Of a stretch of DNA of 64,000 nt, positions 7,945 to 17,351 are shown in pieces; the stretch's first letter is position 1, and every line of letters starts with the position of its first letter. Source of the stretch: Bacillus rubiinfantis (lineage in GTDB: Bacteria; Bacillota; Bacilli; Bacillales; Cytobacillaceae); NCBI GenBank assembly GCA_000752035.1, contig CCFE01000011.1, positions 126,501-190,500 on the forward strand, given 5' to 3'. A program made the position numbers and the translations under genes. A model generated the notes under the pieces. The model made no database searches and was not told where the DNA came from. It was given only the letters and a program-made list of their open reading frames with translations.

Positions 7945-8862
7945 TTATGCTTCCTGCGCATTTTGTTCACCAAGTAATTGCTTATGCTTGGCGGCAGCGT
8001 TTACCTGTTCATCTGCATGATAGGAGGAACGAACAAGCGGTCCTGCTTCACAATGACTAAATCCCTTGCTCATTGCAATTTCACGAAGTTCATTAAACTC
8101 TGCCGGACTGTAATATTTTTGCACTTTCAAGTGTGATTTCGTTGGCTGTAAATATTGCCCTATGGTCATAATATTGACGTCATTTGCCCGTAAATCATCC
8201 ATTACCTGAATAATTTCCTCTCTTGTTTCCCCAAGACCTATCATTAAACTTGATTTTGTCGGAACGGCTGGCTGCATTTCTTTTGCCCGACGGAGAAACT
8301 CAAGGGAACGCTCGTACTGTGCACGGGCCCGTACTCTTGGTGTTAAGCGTCTAACCGTTTCAATATTATGATTCAAAATATCAGGTTTTGCTTCCATTAG
8401 AATTCGGAGATTTTCCTCCTTGCCGCCCATATCAGATGGCAGTACTTCTATAGTTGTGAATGGGTTTTTACGACGAATTGCTCTTACTGTTTCTGCAAAC
8501 ACGGCTGCACCGCCATCTTTTAAATCATCACGAGCTACTGCCGTAACGACGACATGTTTAAGATTCATTAATTGAACAGAGTCTGCAACTCTTTCCGGCT
8601 CAGTCCAATCTAATTCTGTTGGCAATCCTGTTTTCACGGCACAGAAGCGGCAAGCACGCGTACAGGTATCCCCAAGAATCATAAACGTAGCGGTACGGCG
8701 GGCCCCCCAGCATTCATGAATGTTCGGGCAGCGAGCCTCTTCACAAACGGTATGTAAATTTTTTTCACGCATTAATTTTTTTAAGCCAGTATATGATTCA
8801 TTGGTATTTAGCTTTATTTTTAACCACTCCGGTTTTCTTAACAGCTCTTCTCGATTACTCAT
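7945..8862 (-). CDS. lipA: Lipoyl synthase
   Basis: A radical-SAM enzyme of 305 residues that inserts two sulfur atoms into octanoyl groups to form lipoyl cofactor. The auxiliary cluster motif Cx4Cx5C is read as CEEARCPNIHEC, the radical-SAM cluster motif as CTRACRFC, and the C-terminal RSSYHADE supplies the serine ligand. It needs Fe-S clusters (suf, yutI here), and the glycine cleavage H protein at 36.3 kb is one of its substrates. Located between yutC and lytH as in B. subtilis. Confidence 0.95.
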   Translation of the reverse strand: MSNREELLRKPEWLKIKLNTNESYTGLKKLMREKNLHTVCEEARCPNIHECWGARRTATFMILGDTCTRACRFCAVKTGLPTELDWTEPERVADSVQLMNLKHVVVTAVARDDLKDGGAAVFAETVRAIRRKNPFTTIEVLPSDMGGKEENLRILMEAKPDILNHNIETVRRLTPRVRARAQYERSLEFLRRAKEMQPAVPTKSSLMIGLGETREEIIQVMDDLRANDVNIMTIGQYLQPTKSHLKVQKYYSPAEFNELREIAMSKGFSHCEAGPLVRSSYHADEQVNAAAKHKQLLGEQNAQEA

Positions 8863-9051
8863 CCTTCCTCCCCCTTACGTAAAAAACACTACTGATGTCA
8901 CTTTATCACAATGATTATAGTACAACAAGTGAGAGCATTCTTTATCAACAGTCTTGATTTACTGGAATGTAAACTTACCATTTATTAGTGATTATGAAAT
9001 GGGCAATTATTCATACACTAATCCTGTACATTAATCGGAAGGAGGATTCCT

Positions 9052-10050
9052 TTGCGAGTATTGCTATTAATTGGAACCTTTCTTTTAGCCTTTGCGGCTT
9101 CAGCAACACCTAGACAGGTATCTGCTGCAGAAGAAACTGATATTTTTCAAAGAAGAATGCAGCTTTATCAAAAAGTGGAAGCAGTCACGCAAATCCCCTG
9201 GTATTATTTGGCCGCAATTGATCAATATGAAAGAAATATTCGCTTAGTACGCAACGATTTACCAAAGCCTGATAAAATAATCTCGATTTATTTTCGTCCG
9301 GAGCAATGGGCTGGAATTGTTAACCCAAATTCAAATGATGATAACCCAGCACTTATTCAATTATTTAATGGGATTGGAGTCGATGGCAATGATGATGGTA
9401 AAGCCAGCTTAAACAGCGATGAAGATGTCCTGTATACTATGGCCCACTATCTCCTCTCATATGGGGTAGATCATGAGAATATTAAAATCGGCCTATGGGA
9501 TTATTACAAACGTGATCGTACGGTCGGAAGCATCGCGATGTATGCTAAACTTTACCGTCACTTTGGACGACTGGATTTGGATAAACGGGTATTTCCCGTA
9601 CCACTTCATAGTAACCATAGTTATCGCAGTACTTGGGGTGATAAACGTGGCTGGGGCGGCAGGAGAATACACGAAGGAACAGATATTTTTGCAGGCTACG
9701 GTGTCCCTGTCAGAGCTACATGTTATGGAGTTGTGGAAATCAAAGGCTGGAACAAATATGGTGGCTGGCGAATCGGTATCCGCGATATAAATAATACCTA
9801 CCATTATTTTGCCCATCTTAGCGGCTTTGCTAAGGATATTGAGGTGGGGCAGATTGTTGAGCCGGGGATGATTATTGGCGGTGTTGGCAGCTCCGGTTAT
9901 GGACCTCCTGGAACGTCTGGCAAATTCCCTCCTCATTTACACTATGGAATGTATAAGGATAATGGAAAAACCGAATGGTCTTTTGACCCTTATCCACACT
10001 TAGCCCGGTGGAAAATGCTTGAGCGAATGGATATGAGAAAGAAAAAATAG
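9052..10050 (+). CDS. lytH: Sporulation L-Ala-D-Glu endopeptidase, M23 family (LytH)
   Basis: A 332-residue secreted peptidoglycan hydrolase. Residues 1-25 form a signal peptide ending SAAEE-like. The M23 zinc-peptidase domain holds HEGTD (H207, D211), HYFAHL (H251, H255) and HLHYG (H296, H298). LytH cuts cross-link peptides in the spore cortex to leave single L-Ala side chains. The start is TTG, behind GGAAGGAGG. Expression late in the mother cell is known for the family; I did not identify the promoter. Confidence 0.88.
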   Translation: MRVLLLIGTFLLAFAASATPRQVSAAEETDIFQRRMQLYQKVEAVTQIPWYYLAAIDQYERNIRLVRNDLPKPDKIISIYFRPEQWAGIVNPNSNDDNPALIQLFNGIGVDGNDDGKASLNSDEDVLYTMAHYLLSYGVDHENIKIGLWDYYKRDRTVGSIAMYAKLYRHFGRLDLDKRVFPVPLHSNHSYRSTWGDKRGWGGRRIHEGTDIFAGYGVPVRATCYGVVEIKGWNKYGGWRIGIRDINNTYHYFAHLSGFAKDIEVGQIVEPGMIIGGVGSSGYGPPGTSGKFPPHLHYGMYKDNGKTEWSFDPYPHLARWKMLERMDMRKKK

Positions 10051-10076
10051 GACTTTCCCTTGTGGATCGTCCTATT
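10046..10076. terminator. Bidirectional terminator between lytH and yunB
   Basis: AATAGGAC (10046-10053) pairs with GTCCTATT (10069-10076). The stem overlaps both stop codons of the convergent genes. Confidence 0.65.
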
Positions 10077-10896
10077 CATTTTCAGTTTTTTTCTTCTCCG
10101 CTTTCTTTTCCGTCTTTTTACTTCCATCCTTTGCCTTATCATCTGCAGGCACTGGAAATGATGGAGTAATCATTCCTCCGCTATTATAAAATTGCGGTAC
10201 TTCGCCAGATACCAGCTGTGAGCCAACTGGAATGCTTTGTTTTAACTTTGTTACTTCAGTTGCAAAAGGAGTAATAATCTGTACTGATACCTCAATTTCA
10301 ACAGATACTGAAATCCACGTATTATTAATGCCCATCTCTTCGGTCTCAATATGCACATCTGGTTCCACTTCCCCAATCGCTTGAAATTTCACCGGGATTT
10401 TGGGACCAAGGTTACCTAGTAAAGCAATATTTGTTGCCTGACCAAGAGGGACATACCATACAATCGCATCATCATCCGTCGAATCTTCTGTTTCTATTTC
10501 TACATCTGTCAGCTGTTCAAGCGATGCCAGCTTTCCCTGCTTAGCAGCCTTGATATTTTTCTGAATTTGAGCTGTTGTTTCCGCTAATACACGGTTCACA
10601 ACATCCGTATTTAATTGAGCGTTTTGCCCTGTTCCGTTCTCGCCGGGTGTTACAAGAATGACTTTATTGTCATCACCAATATTTGTGGTTCGTTTCGTAA
10701 TTGCGCGGTTAATAACAACCGAGGCAATGTTGCGCGTTTCTGATTCGGCATAACGCATTAATGTTGGCTCGATTCCTTTATTAACAAGGACAATTCCAAT
10801 TGCCGTTGTGATTAGAAAAAAAACAAAGGATAATAACAACACATAACGGAATGGCAGCGCTCCTCGCCGCAGACGTCGTTTGCGATATTTTGCCAA
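10072..10896 (-). CDS. yunB: Sporulation protein YunB
   Basis: A 274-residue protein with a basic N-terminus (KYRKRRLRRG), one membrane segment at about residues 17-40 and a large extracytoplasmic domain, matching YunB. The C-terminus has a Lys/Glu-rich tail, which probably accounts for its being longer than the roughly 254-residue B. subtilis protein. YunB is a mother-cell sporulation protein needed for normal spores, with no known biochemical activity. Lies next to lytH, consistent with a sporulation cluster. Confidence 0.82.
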   Translation of the reverse strand: MAKYRKRRLRRGALPFRYVLLLSFVFFLITTAIGIVLVNKGIEPTLMRYAESETRNIASVVINRAITKRTTNIGDDNKVILVTPGENGTGQNAQLNTDVVNRVLAETTAQIQKNIKAAKQGKLASLEQLTDVEIETEDSTDDDAIVWYVPLGQATNIALLGNLGPKIPVKFQAIGEVEPDVHIETEEMGINNTWISVSVEIEVSVQIITPFATEVTKLKQSIPVGSQLVSGEVPQFYNSGGMITPSFPVPADDKAKDGSKKTEKKAEKKKTENE

Positions 10897-11018
10897 AAAA
10901 CCTCACCCCTTCAAGCTATATGTATGCTTACAAGAGGTGAACTAGCCCAAAAAACTCATTTAAAGTAGGGCATTACGTACAAACATCTGAGAAGTTTTTT
11001 AAAAGATTCGCGTAAATA

Positions 11019-11041
11019 AAAAGCCTGCAAATTGCAGGCTA
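11019..11041 (-). terminator. Rho-independent terminator after yunC
   Basis: On the minus strand AGCCTGCAA and TTGCAGGCT pair and TTTTTATTT follows. Confidence 0.85.
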
Positions 11042-11341
11042 CACCATCTTAAGTAAGGCATCTTTACCAATCATGCCTTTATAAATTCCTAATTCTTCTG
11101 CCGCAACTGTCACTGACTCAAGCGGAGCATTTAATAATTGTTCAATCGTCCTGACACCAACCGCCCGCCCAGCGATAATATTGCGATCCCTTAGTTTTTC
11201 GTTTAGCAGACTAACATCTAGGGCTCCGCACATTATATATCCCTTATCACTTCTTACTGCCAATAAGGTTGTTTTAGGAAGCAGCACGGATACCGCCAAG
11301 AATGTATGCCCATTTATTTCAATCGGTGAAAGATCAATCAA
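11039..11341 (-). CDS. yunC: YunC family protein (DUF1805)
   Basis: A protein of about 100 residues of the YunC/DUF1805 family, with conserved YIMCGALDVSLLNEKL and GRAVGVRTIEQLL segments. The fold is compact and soluble; function is unknown. The B. subtilis protein begins at the position equivalent to TTG 11341 (first residues MIDLSPIE), so I prefer that to GTG 11350, which abuts the GGAG site. Oriented with yunD and yunE. Confidence 0.82.
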   Translation of the reverse strand: MIDLSPIEINGHTFLAVSVLLPKTTLLAVRSDKGYIMCGALDVSLLNEKLRDRNIIAGRAVGVRTIEQLLNAPLESVTVAAEELGIYKGMIGKDALLKMV

Positions 11342-11410
11342 AGAACCCACACTCCTTTCCTTGCTAACATATTATGTTACAAAAGGAAAGAACGTGTCTT
11401 AGGCAAAGGA

Positions 11411-12763
11411 CTAGTTTTCCAGCTTCCACCTTAAAATGTCACGCAAAAATTCGGGAAGAAGGTATTTCTTCTCCTTTATGGGAAGGACATCCTTGAAAAA
11501 ATGGCCAAACGTAAACATATCCGGCAATGCTAATGTATACATTTTTGAAAGGACCAATTCCTCATTTGCAATGTAAATACCGTCTGTCTGAAATTGAATC
11601 CCATCATAAACGAATATTCCGAGTACATCTCCTCTGAAACCAAGGCCTTTTATCTGCTTGTGATGGAGGGTCTCGTTTTTTGACTCCTGTATCAGCTTCA
11701 GTAGTTCAGCTCCAGTCACTTCGACGACACAAGGATTAATCGGATGTGGGCAGATGGTCAGCAAATCATACAGTGTCACTTTCCCCAATAGTGGACCTAA
11801 CAGCAGGCCGGCATTGACCATGGCACAATCAGCTTTACACCACTCCCGAACTGCTTGACATAACAACATTGATAACTCCGTTTCCTGAAAGGGGTGGCTT
11901 TCAAGCGGATGTTTCAATGTTATCACCTGTTCTTGCAGCAGTTCCTTCCCCGTATTAATAAACAACTGTACCTTCTCTACCTCATCCGCTAGTGGTGGAA
12001 GGCTGTTGTATTCGTAGAGAGTAGCTACTTTACTGGCGATCGTTTTGTCCTGATTAACCTCAAGAGTAATTTGACCGAGATAATACCCAAACTTTCCGGC
12101 CGCCCCTAGCAATGTTCCATTGATTAGCTTTCCATCTGGAAAAACATGATGTGTATGGGCTCCGATAATAACATCTATATCCGGAAACATTTGCACCATT
12201 CTTTCATCATCTTGAATCCCTAAATGAGAAAGTAAAATAACGATGTCAACCTCTGTTTTTAGTTGGTGGATCCATTTCTCCATCTCTGAAAAGGGGTCTG
12301 TACAAATCCAGCCAAGCAGCTCGTACAGTTGGACAAATGGTGCGGTTAACCCGATAACTCCAATCTTTGTGCCCTTTTTAGTATGATAGATCGTATATGG
12401 CTTTGCCCAATCTGGTAACTGACCATCTTGTTGATATAGATTTGCTAACAGCACATCAAATTGTGCTTCCTTATACAAATGATTTAAAGATTCATGTGGA
12501 AGATTGATGCCTTCATTATTCCCAATTGTTATAGCAGTATAACAACTTTCGTTTAATAAATTAACATTCGCCTTCCCCATTGTCGCATCTGTCAATGGAT
12601 GCCAGCGATCAATAAAATCACCAATATCGAAAAGAAAAAAATCTTCTTCTGCTGCTTCATATTGAGCTCTTTTTTGCTGTAAAAAATCCTGAATTCTCGG
12701 CCAATGCTCTAAATGACTGTGAACATCATTACTATGGTAAATATGAATTCTTTCCATTGTCAC
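11411..12763 (-). CDS. yunD: Bifunctional metallophosphatase/5'-nucleotidase (YunD)
   Basis: A 450-residue 5'-nucleotidase-type protein. The N-terminal calcineurin-like domain contains YHSNDVHSHLE, DIGDFIDRW, GNNEG, LLSHLG and GAHTHH, which supply the dimetal ligands. The C-terminal half is the 5'-nucleotidase substrate domain. Unlike the secreted UshA type it lacks a signal peptide, so it should be cytosolic. It starts one base from the end of yunE, indicating one transcript. Substrate is not evident. Confidence 0.85.
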   Translation of the reverse strand: MTMERIHIYHSNDVHSHLEHWPRIQDFLQQKRAQYEAAEEDFFLFDIGDFIDRWHPLTDATMGKANVNLLNESCYTAITIGNNEGINLPHESLNHLYKEAQFDVLLANLYQQDGQLPDWAKPYTIYHTKKGTKIGVIGLTAPFVQLYELLGWICTDPFSEMEKWIHQLKTEVDIVILLSHLGIQDDERMVQMFPDIDVIIGAHTHHVFPDGKLINGTLLGAAGKFGYYLGQITLEVNQDKTIASKVATLYEYNSLPPLADEVEKVQLFINTGKELLQEQVITLKHPLESHPFQETELSMLLCQAVREWCKADCAMVNAGLLLGPLLGKVTLYDLLTICPHPINPCVVEVTGAELLKLIQESKNETLHHKQIKGLGFRGDVLGIFVYDGIQFQTDGIYIANEELVLSKMYTLALPDMFTFGHFFKDVLPIKEKKYLLPEFLRDILRWKLEN

Positions 12764-12764
12764 A

Positions 12765-13586
12765 CTACCCTGTTATTCCTTGATATATGAGTCGGACACC
12801 GACAACAACAAGGATGATTCTAATAATAAGGACAATCGTTTTACTCTTGAGCTTCGAATTTAGATAGACACCAACTTTTGCCCCAATCCAAGCCCCCGGG
12901 ACAAGCGCCAGCGCATAAAGCCAGTCCACATTGCCTAATGAGATATGAGTAATGGAACTTAATATGGATGTTGGCAGAATCATAAACATCGAAGTCGCAG
13001 TGGCCACATGCGGCGGAAAGAAAAATAATAAAATCATTGTCGGTACCATAAGCGAACCGCCGCCAATGCCAAAGATTCCTGATAGGAAGCCGACCACAAA
13101 GGAAATAATCACACCAATAATCGGACTGAAGCCATATTCGAAGGTCTCTCCGCTATTATCGGTAAACTCACGGACAATCCCTTTTTCCTTTCTAAATGCC
13201 AGCGGCTTTAATTTATCTTTGACAACCATCACAACCGAAACAAACAAAATAAACACGCCAAAATAAATATTAAATGAGTGCAAATCTAATTTTTCCGTCA
13301 CCCAAGCCCCCAGAATACTGCCTGGACCACTCCCAATTAGAAAGATTAAACCGCTTTTATAGTCCACTGTTTTATGCTTCATATAGGCTAGTGTAGAAGA
13401 TAGACCAGTAAATATCATGGTAAACAGTGAAGTTCCGACCACCACTTGAGGAGTCAAATGACTGAATGACGCTAGTGATGATAAATAAAGCAGGGCTGGA
13501 ACAACAATGATGCCACCGCCCATCCCGATCAGTGACCCCAAGGAACTAGCCACGATTCCAACTAAAATTAATACAACCCATTCCAT
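12765..13586 (-). CDS. yunE: TauE/SafE-family anion exporter (YunE)
   Basis: A 273-residue membrane protein with about eight hydrophobic segments in two homologous halves. Each half carries a glycine-rich GMGGGIIVVPAL / GIGGGSLMVPTM motif, the signature of the TauE/SafE family that moves sulfite, sulfoacetate or other small anions across the membrane. It is immediately upstream of yunD and probably cotranscribed. The actual substrate cannot be deduced. Confidence 0.85.
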   Translation of the reverse strand: MEWVVLILVGIVASSLGSLIGMGGGIIVVPALLYLSSLASFSHLTPQVVVGTSLFTMIFTGLSSTLAYMKHKTVDYKSGLIFLIGSGPGSILGAWVTEKLDLHSFNIYFGVFILFVSVVMVVKDKLKPLAFRKEKGIVREFTDNSGETFEYGFSPIIGVIISFVVGFLSGIFGIGGGSLMVPTMILLFFFPPHVATATSMFMILPTSILSSITHISLGNVDWLYALALVPGAWIGAKVGVYLNSKLKSKTIVLIIRIILVVVGVRLIYQGITG

Positions 13587-13770
13587 CGTTTCACCCTCTA
13601 TTATCTGTGTTGTTCAACAGGAATATAAGCTTCCAACTATCTGAACGTACCTACCTAATAATAGCATAACCTTTTTTGAAAAAAGCAGTTTTTATATCGA
13701 AAAAGAAATTGAACGATTTTGGGGGAGGTTGCGCACAGTTGAGTTGAAGTATAATCGGGGGATTTGGAGG

Positions 13771-13895
13771 AGATATCGGCGCTTTCGCTGCGGGCGGGTC
13801 TCGCCTAAAAATATATCAGCACTTTTGAAGCAGATATCAGCGAAAAACTAGATATATCAGCGATTTTGCAAATATATCGGCGCTTTCGCTGCGAA
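13771..13895. repeat. Phased ATATCRGCG intergenic repeat
   Basis: In the 427-bp gap upstream of yunE, the core ATATC(A/G)GC begins at 13773, 13813, 13834, 13854 and 13874, giving steps of 40, 21, 20 and 20 bp. The first and last cores carry the same GGCGCTTTCGCTGCG extension. The spacer sequences are otherwise diverged. No gene is seen in this gap. Confidence 0.75.
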
Positions 13896-13960
13896 CGTAC
13901 CTATATGCGACAGTCGACACCAACAGCTGACCTGACCTATACTCAAGTCTGTGGAGAAGA

Positions 13961-13993
13961 AAAAACTCCCCTCTGCAAACGCAGAAGGGGGTA
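13961..13993 (-). terminator. Terminator of the ddp operon
   Basis: On the minus strand CCCCCTTCTGC and GCAGAGGGGAG form a stem around GTTT, followed by TTTTTTCTTC, just after the XRE-cupin gene. Confidence 0.85.
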
Positions 13994-14014
13994 CAAGCAA
14001 AAATCCGATTATAT

Positions 14015-14548
14015 TCAGGTTGGTACCATTGTCCATATCGATAAGGTTGGAATATCTCCAGGGTTAAAATAGCGATGCGGAATACTGCTGGAAAAGTGAA
14101 TGCTATCTCCCTCGTTCAAAAAATATTCCCTGCCCTCCAAATTAACAATTAATTGCCCTTGAAGGACAAAACCGCATTCTTCCCCAGAATGGGAGACAAG
14201 CCCGACATCACTTCTTTCCCCCGGTTGTATTTCGACCATGATAAATTCTATTTTCCCATTTTTATTTGGGGTAAGCTGGTGGTAGCGGACATTTCCATTT
14301 GATAGTTCCATAATGCGGCGGCTGTCACGCCGCACTACCAAGCTCTCCTCCTCCATGTCTTGGAAAAAATAATTGATTGGAACCTGAAGTGTCTCACAAA
14401 TTTTCCAAAAGGTCGTAACAGTGGGATCCACTAAATCCCGTTCAATTTGTGACAGCAAGCTGGTACTTAAACCTGTTTGAACTGCTAAATCCTTTAAGGT
14501 TAAATTTTTAGTTTTTCGGAGTTCACGAATTTTGCTACCTTGTAACAC
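14015..14548 (-). CDS. XRE-family regulator with C-terminal cupin domain
   Basis: A 177-residue one-component regulator. Residues 5-60 form a Cro/C1-type helix-turn-helix (LKDLAVQTGLSTSLLSQIE) and residues 105-175 a cupin barrel with GEECGFVLQG and HFSSSIPHRYFN motifs, the usual ligand pocket. Members of this class often repress neighbouring uptake operons and respond to a small metabolite. It is the last gene of the D,D-dipeptide operon, so autoregulation and control of that operon are likely but unproven. Confidence 0.85.
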   Translation of the reverse strand: MLQGSKIRELRKTKNLTLKDLAVQTGLSTSLLSQIERDLVDPTVTTFWKICETLQVPINYFFQDMEEESLVVRRDSRRIMELSNGNVRYHQLTPNKNGKIEFIMVEIQPGERSDVGLVSHSGEECGFVLQGQLIVNLEGREYFLNEGDSIHFSSSIPHRYFNPGDIPTLSIWTMVPT

Positions 14549-14560
14549 GTTTTCCCTCCT

Positions 14561-15487
14561 TTACACGAAGTGGCAAGAAAAACTGTGATTGGCAGAAGTT
14601 TGTTTAAGGCCGGGATTAGAAAGACAAATATCGCTTCTAAACGGACATTTTTGGTAAAATACACACCCGGAAGAATCTCCATTCATTTCTGTCGGTTCCG
14701 CAAACGTAATCTTCTCTTTACTATTTTGGAATAAACTTGGCAGCGAAGATAGCAATATTTTAGTATAAGGATGTTTTGGATTTTCAAAAATAGTATTAAC
14801 TGGACCAATTTCAACGATTTTCCCTTTATACATAACCGCTACCCTGTCACACATATAGCGAATCACCGACATATTGTGGGAAATAAATAAATAGGTTAAC
14901 TGTTTCTCTCTTTTCAGTTCCTTTAATAGATTTAATACTTGGGCTTGCACAGAAATATCCAAGGCCGAGGTCGGTTCATCTAAAATAATAAACTGAGGGT
15001 CAGTAATCAAAGCACGGGCAATAGCAATTCGTTGCCGCTGTCCCCCACTAAATTCATGCGGGTACCGATCCATATGCTCTTCCTTCAAACCTACCCGTTT
15101 CATTAAGTAAATGAGCCGTTCCTTTGCTCCTTTTTCCTTACGCTCCGCTAAGCTTAGTGCGTAAAGAGGCTCTAAAATGATGTCTTTCACCTGCATTCGT
15201 GGATCTAAAGAAGATTGAGGGTCCTGAAACACCGTTTGAATTTCCCCAGGGCGGGGAGATTTGAATTTACGCTTCTTCCAAAGATCTGCCCCTTTATACA
15301 TAATCGTTCCCTCAGTCGGGTTTTCAAGACCAATCAACATTTTACCTAAGGTACTCTTTCCCGAGCCGGATTCACCAACAAGACCGAGAGTTTCTCCCTG
15401 CCCAATCGCGAGGTCTGCCGACTTTACCGCATCAAACATGATAGAACCGGTTTTAAATGTTTTTCTAACTTGTTGGATTTGAATCAT
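14561..15487 (-). CDS. ddpF: Dipeptide ABC transporter ATPase (DdpF-like)
   Basis: A 308-residue oligopeptide-type ATPase. Walker A is GESGSGKST, the signature FSGGQRQR, and Walker B ILDEPTSALD; a C-terminal Cys-rich segment (CVFYQKCPFRSDIC) is typical of Dpp/Opp F subunits and may hold an Fe-S cluster. The start is ATG 15487, which overlaps the stop of the preceding gene as ATGA, so translation is coupled. It pairs with the DdpD-like ATPase on the inner face of the membrane. Confidence 0.85.
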   Translation of the reverse strand: MIQIQQVRKTFKTGSIMFDAVKSADLAIGQGETLGLVGESGSGKSTLGKMLIGLENPTEGTIMYKGADLWKKRKFKSPRPGEIQTVFQDPQSSLDPRMQVKDIILEPLYALSLAERKEKGAKERLIYLMKRVGLKEEHMDRYPHEFSGGQRQRIAIARALITDPQFIILDEPTSALDISVQAQVLNLLKELKREKQLTYLFISHNMSVIRYMCDRVAVMYKGKIVEIGPVNTIFENPKHPYTKILLSSLPSLFQNSKEKITFAEPTEMNGDSSGCVFYQKCPFRSDICLSNPGLKQTSANHSFSCHFV

Positions 15488-16455
15488 ATGTCGATTTTCT
15501 CCTTCCCTTTCCAGCATGCGGCAAAATGCCGTGATGAGATCTCTTCTAGAGATGGATGATAGGTCCGGCAATATTCATCTGCTATTGGGCAGCGAGTAGC
15601 AAAAGAACAGCCCTGTGGTCGGAAACGAAGATCGATAACTTCACCTTGGATTGCTTGTAATGGCTGAGACGGTTCCGCTAAGTCTGGAAGAGCATGCAAT
15701 AGTGCTTTAGTATACGGGTGTTTTGGATTCTTTAATACGTTTGCTGTTGCCCCTGATTCAATAATTTCGCCTCCGTACATGACCAATGTTCGGTGGCAAA
15801 GCTCTGCGACTACGCCGATATCATGAGTAATCATCAGGATAGCGGTTCCTTTTTTCTCATTCAATTCTTTCATTAAGTTTAATATCTCTGCCTGTATCGT
15901 TACATCCAACGCAGTGGTTGGTTCATCGGCAATGAGTAAATCAGGCGGAGCCGCCATCGCCAAAGCAATAACAATCCGCTGCCGCATTCCACCGCTCAAT
16001 TCAAATGGATATTTTGCTGCAACCAACTCTGGGTTATGGATATGAACATCCTCCAGTGCTTTTAGTGCCAAGCGGCGTGCTTCCTTCTTTGAAACTTTAC
16101 GATGACGCTTAATCACTTCCGCAAGCTGGGCACCAATTTTCATCGTTGGATGTAAGGCAGTCATTGGCTCTTGAAAAACCATGCCTATACTTTTTCCTCG
16201 TAAAAATTGGATCTCCTTCTTACCCAGACTTAAGAGATTGGTGCCTTTATATAGAATTTCCCCACTCGATATTTTGGCATTATTCCCTAACAATTGCAGA
16301 ATCGAGAGAGCTGTTACCGATTTTCCAGAACCAGATTCACCGACAATCCCTAAAATTTCCCCAGATGCTATATGGAATTGAATATTCTTCAGTGCCTGAA
16401 CAGTCCCTCTCATCCCAGAAAATTCAACAGATACATCATTCATTTCAAGTATCAT
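15484..16455 (-). CDS. ddpD: Dipeptide ABC transporter ATPase (DdpD-like)
   Basis: The first of two ATPases, about 323 residues, with Walker A GESGSGKSV, signature LSGGMRQR and Walker B IADEPTTALD. It also has the C-terminal oligopeptide-transporter extension with CSFATRCPIADEYC. I place the start at ATG 16455, six nt after AGGAGG. The upstream in-frame region overlaps the permease gene and is not conserved in character. ATP hydrolysis here drives uptake through the DdpB/DdpC-like permeases. Confidence 0.85.
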   Translation of the reverse strand: MILEMNDVSVEFSGMRGTVQALKNIQFHIASGEILGIVGESGSGKSVTALSILQLLGNNAKISSGEILYKGTNLLSLGKKEIQFLRGKSIGMVFQEPMTALHPTMKIGAQLAEVIKRHRKVSKKEARRLALKALEDVHIHNPELVAAKYPFELSGGMRQRIVIALAMAAPPDLLIADEPTTALDVTIQAEILNLMKELNEKKGTAILMITHDIGVVAELCHRTLVMYGGEIIESGATANVLKNPKHPYTKALLHALPDLAEPSQPLQAIQGEVIDLRFRPQGCSFATRCPIADEYCRTYHPSLEEISSRHFAACWKGKEKIDI

Positions 16456-16465
16456 GCTCATCCTC

Positions 16466-17347
16466 CTAGCTGTTGGATTTCGGGTCGAGAATGTCACGAA
16501 TCCCATCCCCAATCAAATTAAAGGCACACGATGACAAAAACAGAAACAATCCTGGAAAAGTAGGATACCACCAAAAATCTAACAGGTATTTCCAACCAAT
16601 ACTAATCATTGCTCCCCACTCTGGTGTAGGCGGTTGGGCCCCAAGCCCCAGGAAGCCAAGAGTAGCAATCATTAAGATAGCATCACCGATATCCAATGTA
16701 GCCTGAATGATAACCGGTGAAATCGAGTTGGGGACAATATGCTTGATAATAATCCTGAATGGATGGATGCCAAAAGTAATCGCTGATTTTACAAACAATT
16801 TCTCCCTAAGGACTAGCGTTTCGCTCCGCGCCAACCGTACGTAGACCGGTATTTTCACAATGGCAATGGCAAGCATCGCATTCTGCAGGTTAGGGCCTAG
16901 TGCTGCCGCAAGGGCCATCGCTAATATTAACGTTGGAAAGGCAAGAATCATATCCATCATTCTCATGATAATTTGATCGACAATCCCGCCAAAAAAACCG
17001 GAGATGGTGCCAATCACAACACCAATTGCCGCTGTTATTGCAATTGCCAACACGCCCATTCCTAGGGAAAGCCTGGCACCATACAGGATTCGCGCAAAAA
17101 TATCCCTGCCTACTTCGTCCGTGCCGAACCAATGCTTCTCTGAAGGGCCTTGAAATTTTTCAATGACATTGATCTTCGTCGGATCATAGGACGTCAGAAC
17201 TGGTGCTATGATGGAGGCGAGGACGATGAAAAACAGAATCGCTAAACCGAGCCACGTCATTTTATTTTTTTTCAATTTATACCAAATTGGGTTAACTGAT
17301 ATCTTGCTGCTCGCTGTCTGAGTAGCCGTTTGGAGTTCGGTATTCAT
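16466..17347 (-). CDS. ddpC: Dipeptide ABC transporter permease (DdpC-like)
   Basis: A 293-residue DppC/OppC-type permease with six predicted membrane helices. The conserved cytoplasmic EAA-type loop (RSETLVLREKLFVKSAITFG) contacts the ATPases. The N-terminal region carries the family segment FGTDEVGRDIFARILYGAR. It ends 10 bp before the next gene's start and begins 4 bp after the previous one ends, consistent with one operon. Confidence 0.85.
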   Translation of the reverse strand: MNTELQTATQTASSKISVNPIWYKLKKNKMTWLGLAILFFIVLASIIAPVLTSYDPTKINVIEKFQGPSEKHWFGTDEVGRDIFARILYGARLSLGMGVLAIAITAAIGVVIGTISGFFGGIVDQIIMRMMDMILAFPTLILAMALAAALGPNLQNAMLAIAIVKIPVYVRLARSETLVLREKLFVKSAITFGIHPFRIIIKHIVPNSISPVIIQATLDIGDAILMIATLGFLGLGAQPPTPEWGAMISIGWKYLLDFWWYPTFPGLFLFLSSCAFNLIGDGIRDILDPKSNS

Positions 17348-17351
17348 TTGT

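Noticed and set aside
13866..14072. 68-codon open frame on the plus strand upstream of the XRE-cupin gene end
   Set aside because: It spans repeats, a terminator and the antisense of a real gene.
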